This document shows, piece by piece, positions 48,777 through 61,326 of a DNA stretch of 64,000 bases. Numbering within the stretch: position 1 is the stretch's first letter; each line of letters starts with the position of its first letter. The position numbers were made by a program, and so were the translations under genes. Where the stretch lies: assembly GCA_021613535.1 (NCBI GenBank), contig CP075495.1:9238001-9302000 (forward strand). The letters are read 5' to 3'. The stretch is from Adineta vaga (Eukaryota; Rotifera). The notes under the pieces were generated by a model that worked only from the letters and a program-made list of their open reading frames with translations, had not been told where the DNA came from and ran no database searches.

Positions 48777-51700
48777 ATGTCAACGGGTAATCAGCAACCA
48801 CAAGTATTAAATAAGAAACAACGACGTAAACTTGCTCGAGGAAGTAATTCACAACCAAGTCAACAGCATGATAATGGTGATGAAGAAGTCAATGAAACTC
48901 AAGGAAATATACCGGTTCAGACACTACCTCAGCAGGAAATCAATGTACCTTTGACCGCTGAAAATGTACAAGAGTCTAACTCAAATACCACTATCAAACA
49001 AGTTGAGGATGTATGTTAATTTTCAAGTGAAAAGTTTTCAGAAATATTTTATTCTTACTATAGCCTATTTTAACAACGACCCTTGAGTCTGACATAACAG
49101 CAAATGGAATAGTAACAGTGATGATATCAGAAAATCTTGAGAACAACAATGGGACTTCTAATGAAGATATAGAACCGTGTTCACCTCGTCCAACACCACC
49201 GACACTACGACGCCGAAATAAACGCTTTCCAATAACATCTGCGATTCCATTATTACCCCCAGTCGAACAGAAACATGGACCTCCAAAAAAGCCAAGCCCT
49301 GGTAAAATTGGTACAGTGATAGAAGTTTTTACGAATCATTTTCCTGTTAAATTGGCACCCAATTTAATGCTTTATCAATATGATGTTTTGGTAGAAAGGA
49401 TGAGTTTTCAATCAACAAGCGGTTGGGAAGAAGCGATGAGTCGTGATCAACGTCGACGATTTGTACAAGAATTAGCTGAGAATAAAGTATTGAATTTTAT
49501 ATATTGGTAAGAGACTACGTGTTTCTTTTCTATAAGAAAAACATATTGCATTAAATTATATTTTCAAAATTTTAAAGGTATGACGAAGGTAAATGCCTTT
49601 ACACCACTCAAAAACTACCATCACGTCAATGTCCAATGATTTGCACTTTGCCAAAAAGTGATCACACTAAGCTTCGATTCTGTATCATTAACTTAGCTGG
49701 TCAATGGTCGACATCAACAATATTCGATTATCTTCGTACACCTGAGAACAATGTTCCATTGAGTGCTATTCGTATTCTTGAAACATTACTAAAGCAAGCT
49801 CTTCTACCGATGACACATTGTGAGGGTTCATTATTTTATCGAAATCGACAAGAACCAGACCAAAGTTTGCCAGATGGTTTTGAACTACGTTTAGGATTTT
49901 TTCAAGCATTACATTTAACACAAGCAGGACTAACACTCAATTTACAAACGACATTAACTAAATTTTATCCTCATATGGATATACTTGAGTTTTTGGAAAT
50001 TAATCTAAGAAAAGATATTCGAAAACATGGTATGACAAATAGTGATTATGATAAAGCTAGACAAGTATTAAATGGTTGTAAAATCACTACGAGACAATCC
50101 AATTATACTCAGGTATACGAGTGAAAATAAAGAATCGATATTTTTTAATTATCCCGTGATTCTTTTTCTCTTACTCAGATTTATCGGATCGGAAGTCTCT
50201 CGGACATTCCCGAACGACAAGTTTTCACATTTGTAAAAGAAACCACTGCTAATGATCAACAAATTCGTTCAGAAATTCAATATAATCTTATACAATACTA
50301 TGACAAGGAGAAAAATATTCAACTTAAATATCCCAAACTACGATGTTTACGATGTTATTTCTTACATGAACGACACGATCCAAAAGATTTACCAATGGAA
50401 TTATGTCGAATTCTTCAATGGCAAGAATGTGAACGTGAAGTAAGTACTTTATACAGTTAGATCATTAAACGACTACTCACAATTATAGTCAGCTAACGAA
50501 CAACGTGATCGTCAAAATCTTTCTATTCCATCCCCTGATCAACGTTATCGAGATATAATGTCATCACTTCGATCATGTACTTATACAGCACCACCAACAT
50601 TACCACTCTGTCAAGCTGTTCAATTAACTGTTGATGATCATGAAATGAAGTTAATCAAAGCACGTATTCTTCCACCACCTGTAGTTAATAATAATCAGGC
50701 AGACATCAATATGGGTCGTATTAATTTACGAGGAAAATTTTTTGAACCTTATAAATTGAAATCCGTTGCATTCGTTTATTTTGGTCCACCGCCACCGCCA
50801 TTATCTGCACAGAGAAAGGCTTTGATGGACAAATTTGTTGATTCATTTCATAAGGTGATACAATCAAATGCCTAAAAATTATCGATTTTTAATTCTTTTC
50901 ATTTCTAGATAGCTAATCAATTTCGTTTAGGACCTATTCAAACAAATAAAAAAGATATTGTTTGGATATCAGAGAATGAACTAGATCGGGAAGGAAATTT
51001 GAAACGTGTGGAGAAATGTTTTCAAACAAGAAAAGAACAGAATTGTGAATTAATGGTTTGTATTATGGATAGTAATTGGAATGAATTAAGACCCACAATT
51101 AAAATGAATGGAACAGTTCATTTCGGTATTGATCATTTCGTTATTTACTATTCATTTCTATTTTCATTTTGATATATGTATTCATTACAGGTATCACTAC
51201 TCAATGTCTTCTTTATTCGAAACTTCAGGAACAAATGGATAGATTTTCTCGTTCACAACGTGGTAGTCCTGATCGTATTTTGGATAATATGTGTGAAAAT
51301 TTATTAAGAAAAGTCAATTTTAAAATGCAAGGAATCAACACACAAGTTAATTTACCATTTACAACCACAAAAGGAAATGTTGCATCAGCACATACGAAAA
51401 AAATTGAAGATGCATGGCAATTTATGGGTGCAGATGTAATTCATCCTGTCTGTCGACAAGATAAACCATCAATTGCTGCTGTCGTTGGTTCAGGTGATGC
51501 ATTATGTTCAACTAGTGCCGTTCGTATTTGTAAACAATGGCCAAGAAATGGTAAATGTGCTATTGAAGCTGTTGTCGATCTACAACAGATGGTAACAGAA
51601 TTACTTGAATATTATCAAGCAGGAAATGATCGATTACCAAACAAAATTGTCTTCTATAGAGATGGTAAACAATAAATTTTATTAAAAGCAAAAAAAAGAT

Positions 51701-52398
51701 TTTATTATAAACTATTTTAATAGGAGTGGATGATGGACAATTTGCACGTGTTCTTAATTTTGAAATTCCACAATTGAAAGAAGCTTTTCGAAGTAATCGA
51801 TTTTTTTGCTAATTTATGTAATCGTATTCATTAAAACTGTTTTAGAGGTCTATCAAAATCAACCACTTCCATTATTAACATTTGTTGTTGTAAAAAAACG
51901 TCATCATACACGATTTTTTACTATTGATAATCGAAATCAAACAGCCAATGTACCTCCAGGACTTGTTGTTGATACAGATATTGTTCATCCAGGTCAATTT
52001 AGTTTCTTTCTTAATTCCCATAAAGCATTACAAGGTACGAATCGTCCTGCACTTTATCATGTACTTTATGACGAAATTCAATTTACTGCTGATGAACTTC
52101 AACTTTTAACTTATTATCTATGTTTTACTGATCCACGCTCATCAATGAGTGAAGCTATTCCATCGTTAGTTCATCAAGCTGATTTAGCAGCAAGTAATGC
52201 ACGTGATCTTTTTCCTGAAAGAGATACGTAAGTTTGTCTATTCGATATATTTCATCCTATTAGAACGATTTTCTTTCATTTAGTTCGACAAATGATGGAT
52301 ACGCAGCTGATGCTCTTGAAGATCCATCACTTACTGACATTGTTACTGAACATTTACGTGTACATGAAAGTATGCGTGATCGACCACATTTTGGTTAA
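48777..52398 (+). CDS. AGO: Argonaute (AGO/PIWI-domain) protein, DEDD catalytic tetrad
   Basis: Small-RNA-guided effector. Ten exons: 48777-49010, 49064-49506, 49578-50112, 50179-50439, 50489-50854, 50909-51125, 51191-51664, 51724-51792, 51846-52227 and 52284-52398 (3096 nt, 1031 aa). Order: disordered basic N-terminus (KKQRRK), an N domain starting GKIGTVIEVFTNHFPVKL, linker 1 (EGSLFYRN...LRLGFFQALHLTQAGLTLNLQTT, close to the AGO ArgoL1 block), PAZ (about 50179-50530, LKYPKLRCLRCYF, LPMELCRILQWQ), MID and PIWI. Catalytic residues: D767 in MGADVIHP, E822 in MVTELL, D843 in FYRDGVDDGQF, and D979 in HQADLAASNAR where human AGO2 has histidine. Slicing is plausible because DEDD is an accepted variant. 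At 1031 aa it is longer than AGO2 (859), mainly through the N-terminus, and ends PHFG rather than YFA. It probably partners with RdRP-made small RNAs (inferred). Confidence 0.95.
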
Positions 52399-52724
52399 AC
52401 AATCGTGAATGAGCGTCTTTTTGATTGACAAAATTTGATTTGATTTGTGTACAAGAGTTCGAATATTTTTACTCATTTTTATAACGTTTTTTAAAAAAGT
52501 TTTCAAACAAGATTCTATCTACGATAAAAAATCAACGATATAAATATCGTTTAGTTATCATTAGTTTATATTAATTCATAGAGAATGGAAATCAAGTAAA
52601 TATCTAACATTTTCTCATCTAAAAAATTGTAATACAACAATCAATCATGAATGAATATTCTCTCCCATACGTCTTATCAATGTTTTCATTTCAATAAAAG
52701 AAAAATATGAACCATTACAATTTA
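52399..52724. other. Convergent gap, Argonaute / ZIP transporter
   Basis: A 326-bp spacer between two stop codons on opposite strands, so the 3' UTRs probably abut or overlap. An AATAAA on the plus strand lies at about 52693. No coding signal. Confidence 0.55.
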
Positions 52725-54495
52725 TCAACCCTTCTGTGGTGCTGGTACAAGCTGTTCAGTCAATATACCTAAACCAAACATTACAAAAACACCTAGCAAA
52801 TAACCAGCAGTAACACAACCAAAACGGACCCAATCGAAATCTTTCGATTCTGGCATTAGTGTGGGCCACTAAAAGAATATGTATTATATTTGTTTTTAGA
52901 ATGAAAGAAGTAATAAATAACTTACTAAATCAACTAGAGCAATATAAGTAAATATACCAGCTGTCACTGAAAAAATCCATACTCGAGCAGTTTCATTTTC
53001 TGAAAGACTAACACCAACAAAAAAGCCAAGGAAAGCTGTACATGCTGAAAAAAAATTGAATAATAATGCACGCCGTATAGTAAAACCTGATTCGATCAGA
53101 ATCATCATTTCACCTAGATAAAATTATCGAGAACAATAATATTAAGTCGACAGAATTAAAATAAGAAGAAGAATACGAACCAAGTTCACTTGGAAATTCT
53201 TGGCAACCAACGGCAATGGCTTGTGCTACACCAAGAATAATACTATCAGAAAACGCTGCACCAATAGCAAGACCATCAGCAATGTTATGAATACCATCAC
53301 CTATAATTATCATCCATCCAATAGCTAAATCAAATAAGTAAGACAGAGAATAATATTTCAAGAAAACAAAATCCTTTACCTGGTGTTTGCTTATCCTCCG
53401 GTGTTAGAGCATAATGAGGAAATGTTGCAGAGAGAATCGTGTCACTACGATCTCTTATAGGCGTTGGCAATGTACTTATACCTTCGGATGGTAGTTCTTC
53501 ATGATCAAGACTATAAGCTTCCTGTTTATAAATAACAAAAAAAGTGAATAAACTAACAGAAGTCTCGTCTTCTTAAAAATATGTAAGATAAGTTTGCTTA
53601 TAAGGATTTCTCAGATTAAAAGGTCATCTAGATTTAAAATACAAAAAGATTCATGATTTCATTCTTTTCCTCTCTTAATCTAAAAGTATTTGTTTTTGAT
53701 TGCACATACTTTTCTTCGTCGATCTCGATAATTAATAAAAACATTAATCATAATTTCAAGAACATAGAAAAAGTATGCAGCTATTCAAATATAATATGTA
53801 TATACGTTCATATTGTCGATAATAATTACTTACTAAGAACAAGTATAAGCATTTGCCAAAGGAAAAGTGGTACAATTGGTTCATCTTCGTCAGGTTCAGG
53901 TTTTGTATCATTTATTTGTGTGTTATTGATTGATTTCTTACTATGACTCTCGAATTGAATGATCTGTGATTAATAAGTCAATGTTTTAGAAATGTTTCGA
54001 CTCAAGTAGATATACATACAGCTGGAAATAATTCAAAAGCACAATTAGCAAATAATGCACCAACGGCTAGTGAAGTAAAAAATGCATTTAAATATTTATA
54101 ATAAGGTTTTTTTGTTAATGGAAAAACCAATGCACCAACCAATGAAAATGTACTGATAACGGCAACACATAGAAATCCATAACCATATTCTGAAAAATTC
54201 ACAAACAAATCATGAAATCGATTGCGTTATTTTCTATGAAAAATTATTTACTTTGAGCATCAGTAGGACCTGGATGTTCATTTTCTGCTGCATGTGATTT
54301 AAATCCTATTGTATCAATAATAGTTCGAAGAAATGATAAGTGAAACTTGTCTAAAAGTGTACTGGAGTCTGATGTCCTCAATGTAGTATCTATATATATG
54401 ATTTGATCATCTCCATCAGCATTTATACGAACCAAGTATATACCAACGAGAAATAGAAGATAAATAAATTTTGGTAATCGATTGATGTTTATCAT
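52725..54495 (-). CDS. ZIP (SLC39) family metal transporter, copy 1
   Basis: Membrane transporter moving zinc or related divalent metals into the cytosol. Eight exons: 54495-54252, 54189-54020, 53963-53834, 53780-53710, 53521-53380, 53324-53181, 53113-52926 and 52868-52725 (1233 nt, 410 aa). A signal peptide (FIYLLFLVGIYL) and short ectodomain precede TM1 (YGYGFLCVAVIS). The loop after TM3 is acidic (EPDEDEP). TM4 keeps the ZIP signature [15 protein letters not shown]5, normally HExPHE, reads QEFPSE: both histidines are replaced, while both glutamates remain. TM6 onward contains [13 protein letters not shown] and YIALVDLWPTLMP. It is a tandem paralogue of the gene at 56252-58011, sharing most intron positions. 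The metal preference is probably altered (inferred). Confidence 0.9.
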
Positions 54496-55095
54496 GGTCT
54501 TTGAATGGAATGTATGATGTAAATATTATTAATTCTTCTTTCTTGTGACTGTTGCTTAACCTTGCAGATAAGATACTTAAATTTTCATGTTTAACAACTA
54601 GATCTCAATGATAAGCGTATTGTGATGTTGAAAAAAGAAGAGCGAATATAAAACGATAACAAAAAAATAAACAGAAAAGGTAAATACTGATGTTTAAGAT
54701 TCAAATAGAAAGAATTCTTTTATTATTTGACAACTTATTATGATATAACACCTAAATATATTAGTATTATTGTCTAAGAATCTATAATGATGTCTAATAA
54801 ATATCATTACATTTGAGTTTAGAACAACTATACTTAACGTGTGTTTCAGAAATATTTAGTTGATGAATATTAATCATACAGGACAACGTAGATCTTTAAA
54901 TAATTATCTCAGAAAGAAAATTTTCTCAAAAAGAACGCAAATCTTGTTTTGGCATAAACAAGCACTATTGTATTTATCATTTTGGTATAGTATTGAGCTT
55001 TGAGAAGCTTCAACTACGCAGATGAATAGAAAATAGTTGCCAAGATTATGATAATTTGTAGTATCAACACATTTTAAAAAATAACAAAACATATA
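54496..55095. other. Upstream flank of ZIP copy 1
   Basis: About 600 bp, AT-rich, expected to carry the promoter of the ZIP copy 1 gene. No gene seen. It ends at the TA target site (55094-55095) of the mariner-like element. Confidence 0.45.
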
Positions 55096-55828
55096 CAGTG
55101 GAGTGCAAAAGTCCTTGCCCCTTGTATGGACCATCCTTCTGAAATCAGATCTCGAGCAGTTTTCTTAGGTTTTTTTAAACAACGTTATCAAAAGTAAGAG
55201 CAGATCAAAATGTATCTATTTACAAGGAAAATCATCGAAAATGGCCTTCGGCTAGAGAGACAAAGTATTCACGAGGAAACCTTACTTCATCAAAAATCGA
55301 AAGAAAATCTCATCTACATTATTGACATGATTGACCGTGAAAATCTTGTCAAAAAGACTATCCGCAGAAAGCTCTACGTCCGAACTGTATAACTATTTCT
55401 TCAAATGACTGAGAGCGATGACGTACGATAAGGTTTAGAGGACTGAAAAAGTACATTAACCTAAAAAAAAGGGCGAAGTCGTCAAATTGACGTTCCACGA
55501 AGTTGATGTTAATTCTCTAAAAACCGTCTAATCCGTCATAAAATCTCATGTTGAGAAGAAAAACTATCAAAAGTGTGTAATTTCGACAAATTTTCTCGTA
55601 AGATGCATGAGAAAACTAGCTGAATTATCCTAAATCATTTTATCAAGTCGGTAGAAACTAGGTATTTGGGTGTGGGCCATTCGAAGAGAAATATAATCAA
55701 ATAATTTTTCTGCTAGTTTTGAAGCTTGAACTAAGCTCTGTCTATGAGTATAATTTATTATTACAGCTGACATATACATGCAGAGAGGGGCGTGCAATAT
55801 TGAGGGCAAAAACTTTTGCACTTTACTG
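55096..55828. mobile_element. Decayed Tc1/mariner-like element
   Basis: Terminal inverted repeats: CAGTGGAGTGCAAAAGTCC at the left end, and at the right end (reverse complement) CAGTAAAGTGCAAAAGTTT; both continue into TTGCCC. The ends are flanked by TA dinucleotides (55094-55095, 55829-55830), the target duplication of this superfamily. The length is 733 bp, too short for an intact transposase (usually ~340 codons). Inside, a 60-codon frame at 55210-55392 contains a KKTIRRKL stretch that could be a transposase remnant, but I see no DDE motif. Best read as an internally deleted or MITE-like copy between the two ZIP paralogues. Confidence 0.8.
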
Positions 55829-56251
55829 TATGTTTCTTTTAATCGAACAAGTTGACAGAAACTATTTGATAATAGATAAGCACAAAGTAAACTAACGTGA
55901 TATCTATCTTCGGTACTTGGTGCATTCTCAACTCTTCAGACTATTAAAATACATTTTTTTTTACAAATCTTGCATCTCTAGTATTGTTGAAATAACCTAT
56001 ATTCTTCTATTTTGGATATCATAAGAAAAAGCGTGTCTGTTTCAATCTATTTTCGATTTACTAAAGAAGTTTTTTCCTAACACGGTTTGTGATGTCATCA
56101 TTAGAAATACATGCCATATAGATAAAACAACAGCAAATATGAACTATCGAATCATTAAAAACTGATCGTTTTTCACATATTTATATTCTACACTCTATTT
56201 ATTAAATCATGATACAGTTTTCAATAAATATACACTAAATAAAAGCTTTTA
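55829..56251. other. 3' flank of ZIP copy 2
   Basis: AT-rich spacer between the mobile element and the ZIP copy 2 stop codon. No gene seen. Confidence 0.5.
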
Positions 56252-58011
56252 TTAATTTTCACTTGATCTAACAATTCGTTCTTCAAATATTGTTAAAATA
56301 AACATAATAAAAACACCTGATAAATAACCACAAGTTACACAAGTAAATCTTATCCAATCAAATGTATCGGTATGAGGCATTAATGTTGGCCACTATGGAA
56401 ATAGAAGTATTCAAATATCATTTTCATTTATCCGAAGAACTTACTAAATCAACTAAAGCAATATAAGCAAATGTGCCAGCTGTAACTGCAAAAATCCATA
56501 CACGAGCAGATTCATCTTGAGCAACACTTGCTCCAATAAAAAAGCCAATAATTGCGGTGCAAGCCGAAATGAAATTAAAGAGAAGTGCACGTCGTATAGT
56601 AAAACCTGATTCAATCAAAACCATATATTCGCCTATAAATTACAATAAGACTCTTTTGTTTTACAATACATGAATAATCGAGAATAAAAACTCTCACCAA
56701 GTTCAGTTGGTAATTCATGACAAGCAATAGCAATTGATGTTGTTAAACCAAACATTGTGTTTTCAGCAAAAGCTGCTCCAATAGCAAGACCATCAGCGAT
56801 ATTATGAATACCATCTCCAATAATTATCATCCAACCCGTACCTAGGAAATATATTTATAGAAATAAAACTTTCGCTTTTTGCCTACAATACTACATGCTT
56901 ACTTTTTGTTTGTCGTTCATCTGATGTAATCATCAAATTGGGTAGTGTATTAGTAGAAATAACTGAATTATCATGTTGTGAATTCGATATTGTCTTATTT
57001 GGTAAAACACTAATTTCAGGTAATGGTAATTCTTTGTGATCCAGGTCAAATTTAGTCTATTCGATAGTATTAAAAAAAGAAAAATGATTGATAAAAATAG
57101 ATATAATTATATGTATATTTATCTTCACCTACTTTTTTATGTTCATGTTGGTGAAGCATGAATGCATGGATAATCAGTTCAATAATATAAAAGACATAAG
57201 CAGCTAAATGAAAAGCGCTAATTGAAATTATAATTAGAACGTTCTTAACTTACTGAGAACAACAGTCGTCATTTGCCAAAGTGAAATTGGTATATGTAAC
57301 CTACCATCGTGATGTTCTTCTGAATTCTTTCGACTACGTTCATGTGAATGTGATGATGTCATAGAGCTTTGAATTATCTAAAGAATAATAAAAACAATTT
57401 CATCATGAAGAAAACAATAAAAAATTCGCATATTGTGTACATACAACGGGAAATAATTCAAACGCACTATCAGCAAAAAGTGTACCAACTGCAAGAGCAG
57501 TAAAAAACGCATTAAGATATTTATAATAGGGTTTCTTCATTAATGGAAATGCAACAAAACCAGCTAATGACAATAGACTAATGATAAGAACAGCTAAAAA
57601 TCCATATCCATATTCTAAAAATATGAAAAAGAAAAAGAGAATGATTTCATGTTTGATATAAGAAATTTACTATGAGCAAATGATGGATGTTTACGAGATG
57701 AAAGTGTTGATGGCAGACAAGTTTTATTAGTTAGTTTTTGTACAAATGATAAATGACATTGATCAACAAGTTCGATTTCAGTACAATTTATTTCTCGAAT
57801 TGTATAATTTTCATTATTTTTATCATCAATAGATGATATTCTATAAACTGTTGATGGAGACCAACACTAAATTGAAAATAAATAGTTATACCTTCTTTTG
57901 AAAGAGATCACTTACGGTATCTTCATTCTCTTTCGCATTAATAAAACTTAGAAATAATGCACAAACTATGAACCATTGAAAAGAATTTCGAAATGGATCT
58001 ATTCTAAACAT
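56252..58011 (-). CDS. ZIP (SLC39) family metal transporter, copy 2
   Basis: Nine exons: 58011-57916, 57866-57671, 57614-57445, 57377-57254, 57203-57133, 57056-56903, 56841-56698, 56632-56445 and 56392-56252 (1284 nt, 427 aa). A signal peptide ([14 protein letters not shown]) leads to an ectodomain with N-glycosylation sites and three cysteines, then TM1 ([12 protein letters not shown]). The TM3 loop is histidine-rich (SHSHER...EEHHDGRLH), a typical ZIP cytosolic metal-sensing feature that copy 1 lacks. TM4 is [13 protein letters not shown] and TM5 is HELPTE, keeping the first histidine but with Thr for the second. The C-terminal half ([27 protein letters not shown]) is nearly identical to copy 1. 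The two genes are same-strand tandem duplicates that have diverged in the ectodomain, loop and metal site. Confidence 0.91.
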
Positions 58012-58644
58012 ATTGTGCTAGGCTAAAATATTAGAATATATGTTGTTGTTGTTGTTGTTGTTGTTCTATTCTAATGCCGTTTAAAACATTGATTTTAATA
58101 GCAAGACAAATATGTACGTGATAAGTCAAATATCATCGATCCAAGTACGATCGAAAAGAGCGAAGATAAAAAAAAAAGAGTACAAATGAACAATTTCATT
58201 TCTAATGTCATTTTTTAATGTACTTTCTTTGTAATGATAAAAGAAATCAGAACAATTGACGCAGAAACCTGAAAAATTCATTCATCAATAGAATATTACA
58301 TAGACAGTAAAGTACAAAAGACACATGTTGACATTATCGGCACAGAAAAACGACAATCGATTAGGTAATATTACTTATCAATTGTTTGCTGCGTATTGTT
58401 GGATTATTACTTTGGTATTTGTCGTTTGAAGACTATTTCAATGAAAGACTCTTGACAATTTTGATATTGAATCAGAAATATACTTTAAGTAAGACAAAGG
58501 TCAAAATCACTTTCATATTCTTTAATATAGAAGATTAATCCTTTCTTTCTTCCTTTTATTTCAGACAATGGATTCGGTTGTATACCGAATGTCATAAATT
58601 AGAAAATTTTTAAGTATCTATTCGTAAAAAATGTTTTTAAAAGT
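58012..58644. other. Spacer between ZIP copy 2 and CRYZ
   Basis: Contains a (TTG)8 repeat at 58041-58065 directly upstream of the ZIP copy 2 start, and at 58304-58319 a CAGTAAAGTACAAAAG string that matches the mariner-like repeat end at 15 of 16 bases, possibly a solo relic. No gene. Confidence 0.5.
58041..58065. repeat. (TTG)8 repeat
   Basis: Trinucleotide repeat about 30 bp upstream of the ZIP copy 2 start codon, so probably in its 5' UTR or promoter. Confidence 0.85.
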
Positions 58645-60236
58645 TTATATTGTCAATGTTAATCTACCACATGTTCCACTGTTATGAATCACATCAGTCT
58701 GCGCTTGAGAAGCTTCTTCTAATGGATAGATTTTTCCTAAAAATGGTTTGATATAACCATGTTTAAGGCCATTTTGTAGAAAAGCATTAACCATTTGAAA
58801 TTCATCCTAGTTTTTATTATTAGACCAAAATTTTAAAGAATGCATTTCTTTTATCTTACTTCACTTGAACTATATAAAGTAACACCATGAATAGTTGTTT
58901 CTTTAGCCATTAAAAGTCGAGGATTGATATCAATTGTACCACGATTTCCAACAACAACAACTCGACCAACCTTTGCTTTGAGTAATTGTAAATCATTATT
59001 TAGATTAACATTAGCTAACATTTCAATGATTAAATCAACCCCTTCACCATTTATTGAAGCTTTCTAAAGATAAAATAATAGAAAATAGTCAAAATGATTG
59101 AAGAATATTTTACAGCAATATCTTGTAGATATCCTTCTTGTTTATGATTAAAAACAAGATCAGCACCTTGATTAAGAACGGCTTGCAAACCTTGTTCTGT
59201 CGAAGCAGTACCAATCACACGTAAACCAAGTGATTTAGCTAATTGTACAGCTGCAATTCCAACCTATCGATAACCGAAACGTACCATAATATCATCTGTT
59301 TTTTCTCTCTTCAAATCCACTTACACCTCCGCTAGCTCCATGAATTAAAACCGTTTCATTTGGTTTCGCATGGCCTCTATAATATAATAAAGTGAATATA
59401 ATTACAAAGCAAAAAACAACTTCGTTCTGTATAGAATATGTCTCGATTAAGAGTTTGAATACATTCGTAAGAACAATAAGATCATGTCTTAATATTCATT
59501 TTAAAATGCATGTAAAAATCTAATGACGAAGACTTCAAATGAATTTTTTAAATTGAAACGATCTACTTTATTATTCATCCTCATTAATCTGTGACAAGCA
59601 CTGTTCCTTTAGTCTTTTTAACACCAGAACTGACATAGATTTCTGCTTACTTGATGACAAGGGCACGATAGGCAGTGAAATAAGGAACGCCAAGAGCTGA
59701 GCCTTCTTCATAAGAAATATTTGCTGGTAGAGAAAAGACAAAATCACTATGAGCAACACAATATTCTGCATAAGTGCCAGTAACAGTCTTTGCTGTAAAA
59801 ACACGATCACCAATCTAAATAAAATATGCGATACTGTCAATTGATAGAAAAATTTTACTTTAAACTTTGAAACTTCATCTCCAACTCGTTCAATAACACC
59901 CGCAGCATCACCACCAGGTACGTAGGGTAAGTTCGGCAAGCGAGGATAAGCTCCTGATCGAATATACGTATCTACTGGATTGATACCTGCAGCATGTACT
60001 CGAATCAAAACCTAATCATGAATTTTAAAATCGTCTAATTATAATCTATAAAATATCACACTTCTCGAGATTGTATGTTAGGTACAGGCACATTTCCAAC
60101 TAATTTAAGTACACTAGCATCACCTACAAACGAAACATAAGTAGAATTATTATATAGCGATGACACAAGAATTAGATGAAAATTATATTGATGTACCAAA
60201 TTCTTTGACTAAGATTGCACGCATTATATTTGCCAT
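58645..60236 (-). CDS. CRYZ: Quinone oxidoreductase / zeta-crystallin (CRYZ)
   Basis: NADPH-dependent one-electron quinone reductase of the MDR superfamily; soluble, and in vertebrates also able to bind AU-rich RNA. Eight exons: 60236-60197, 60123-60062, 60011-59859, 59814-59651, 59376-59325, 59263-59114, 59063-58860 and 58806-58645 (987 nt, 328 aa; human CRYZ is 329). Motifs: the N-terminal catalytic fold with [17 protein letters not shown] and [17 protein letters not shown], the NADPH-binding [46 protein letters not shown] and [12 protein letters not shown], ending GRLTLTI. No zinc-ligand cysteines are present, as expected for this subgroup. Length and all blocks match, so the assignment is firm. 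Confidence 0.94.
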
Positions 60237-61326
60237 TTTTAGAATTTAATTTAATTAACTATTTTCTATAGATACATCTATTTCCTTATATAATAATATA
60301 TTTTTGCATCGTCATGTATGCACATGAAAAGATTTGATAAGAGAGAAGACCAATACGAAAAATTATATCACTGTGCGTCGCTCAAGTGCGGATCACATTC
60401 AAATAAAATGTATTATTCTTATTAGATTCATGTAAAAACAGACTAGTTTTAGTAATTATTTCATTATAAAAAAGAATGAATAAGACATAGAGGGTACAAA
60501 AAAACATTGACCATACTAAATATCACTATTAAAACAAGTGCAACAGATTAAAACGAATTTTTGATTTATTTCAAGTATTTGAAAAATTATGAATATCATA
60601 ATTAAGCTATGAAAAACATTCATATTATTAATAATACCAAAGGAGAACTTTGCTCTTTATATATCTATCACATTAATTACACCCCATATATATATATATA
60701 ACCACCAGCCAATAATCTGATATGCACTTTACTGAGTTCATAGTCAGTACTGAAAAAAAATTCATTTATTCTTAAAAAAAATACCGTAGAAAACGAAAAA
60801 GGTTTGCATCACTTCCTCGTTTTTTGTTATTTTTATTTAGACATAAGATAAGCTTCGATTAAAGCTTTTTTAACAGTTGAACAATAGCTAAAATACCTAT
60901 GGCAGGACTTAAATTGCCCTTTCATTTAAATAAAAGTTCCGCAATATATAAATTATATATTAAAATCTGGAAGAAAAACTTGCCAGAATGTCATAGTTAG
61001 ACGTATGTGATTATATAAGTCAACTAAAACTACAGTTGTAACTGATGTTTGCGACAAAATAGAGAGAATCTTTCAGAATACCATGTGATTCTACATAGTA
61101 TATTTCTCATTCTTTTTTGAATTATCTGCCTTGGTCTTGTCGTTATTAAAGAAAATTGTGTTTTAATTCGTTTGACGCATTTATAAACTTGAAGTAAATC
61201 TGTTTGAAATAAAGCGTTTTTTATTAACATACTCTACGAGAAATGTTATTTTATTAAGATAATATTTAAACATAAACTCTGTTTTACAGTCTCTAACAAC
61301 TACTATTTCTACAAAGAAGAATAATA
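60237..61326. other. Intergenic region
   Basis: Divergent spacer between CRYZ (-) and the GPCR pseudogene (+), expected to hold the CRYZ promoter. It contains short (TA)n runs (60688-60701). A minus-strand 66-codon frame (61030-61230) has no features. No gene seen. Confidence 0.45.
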
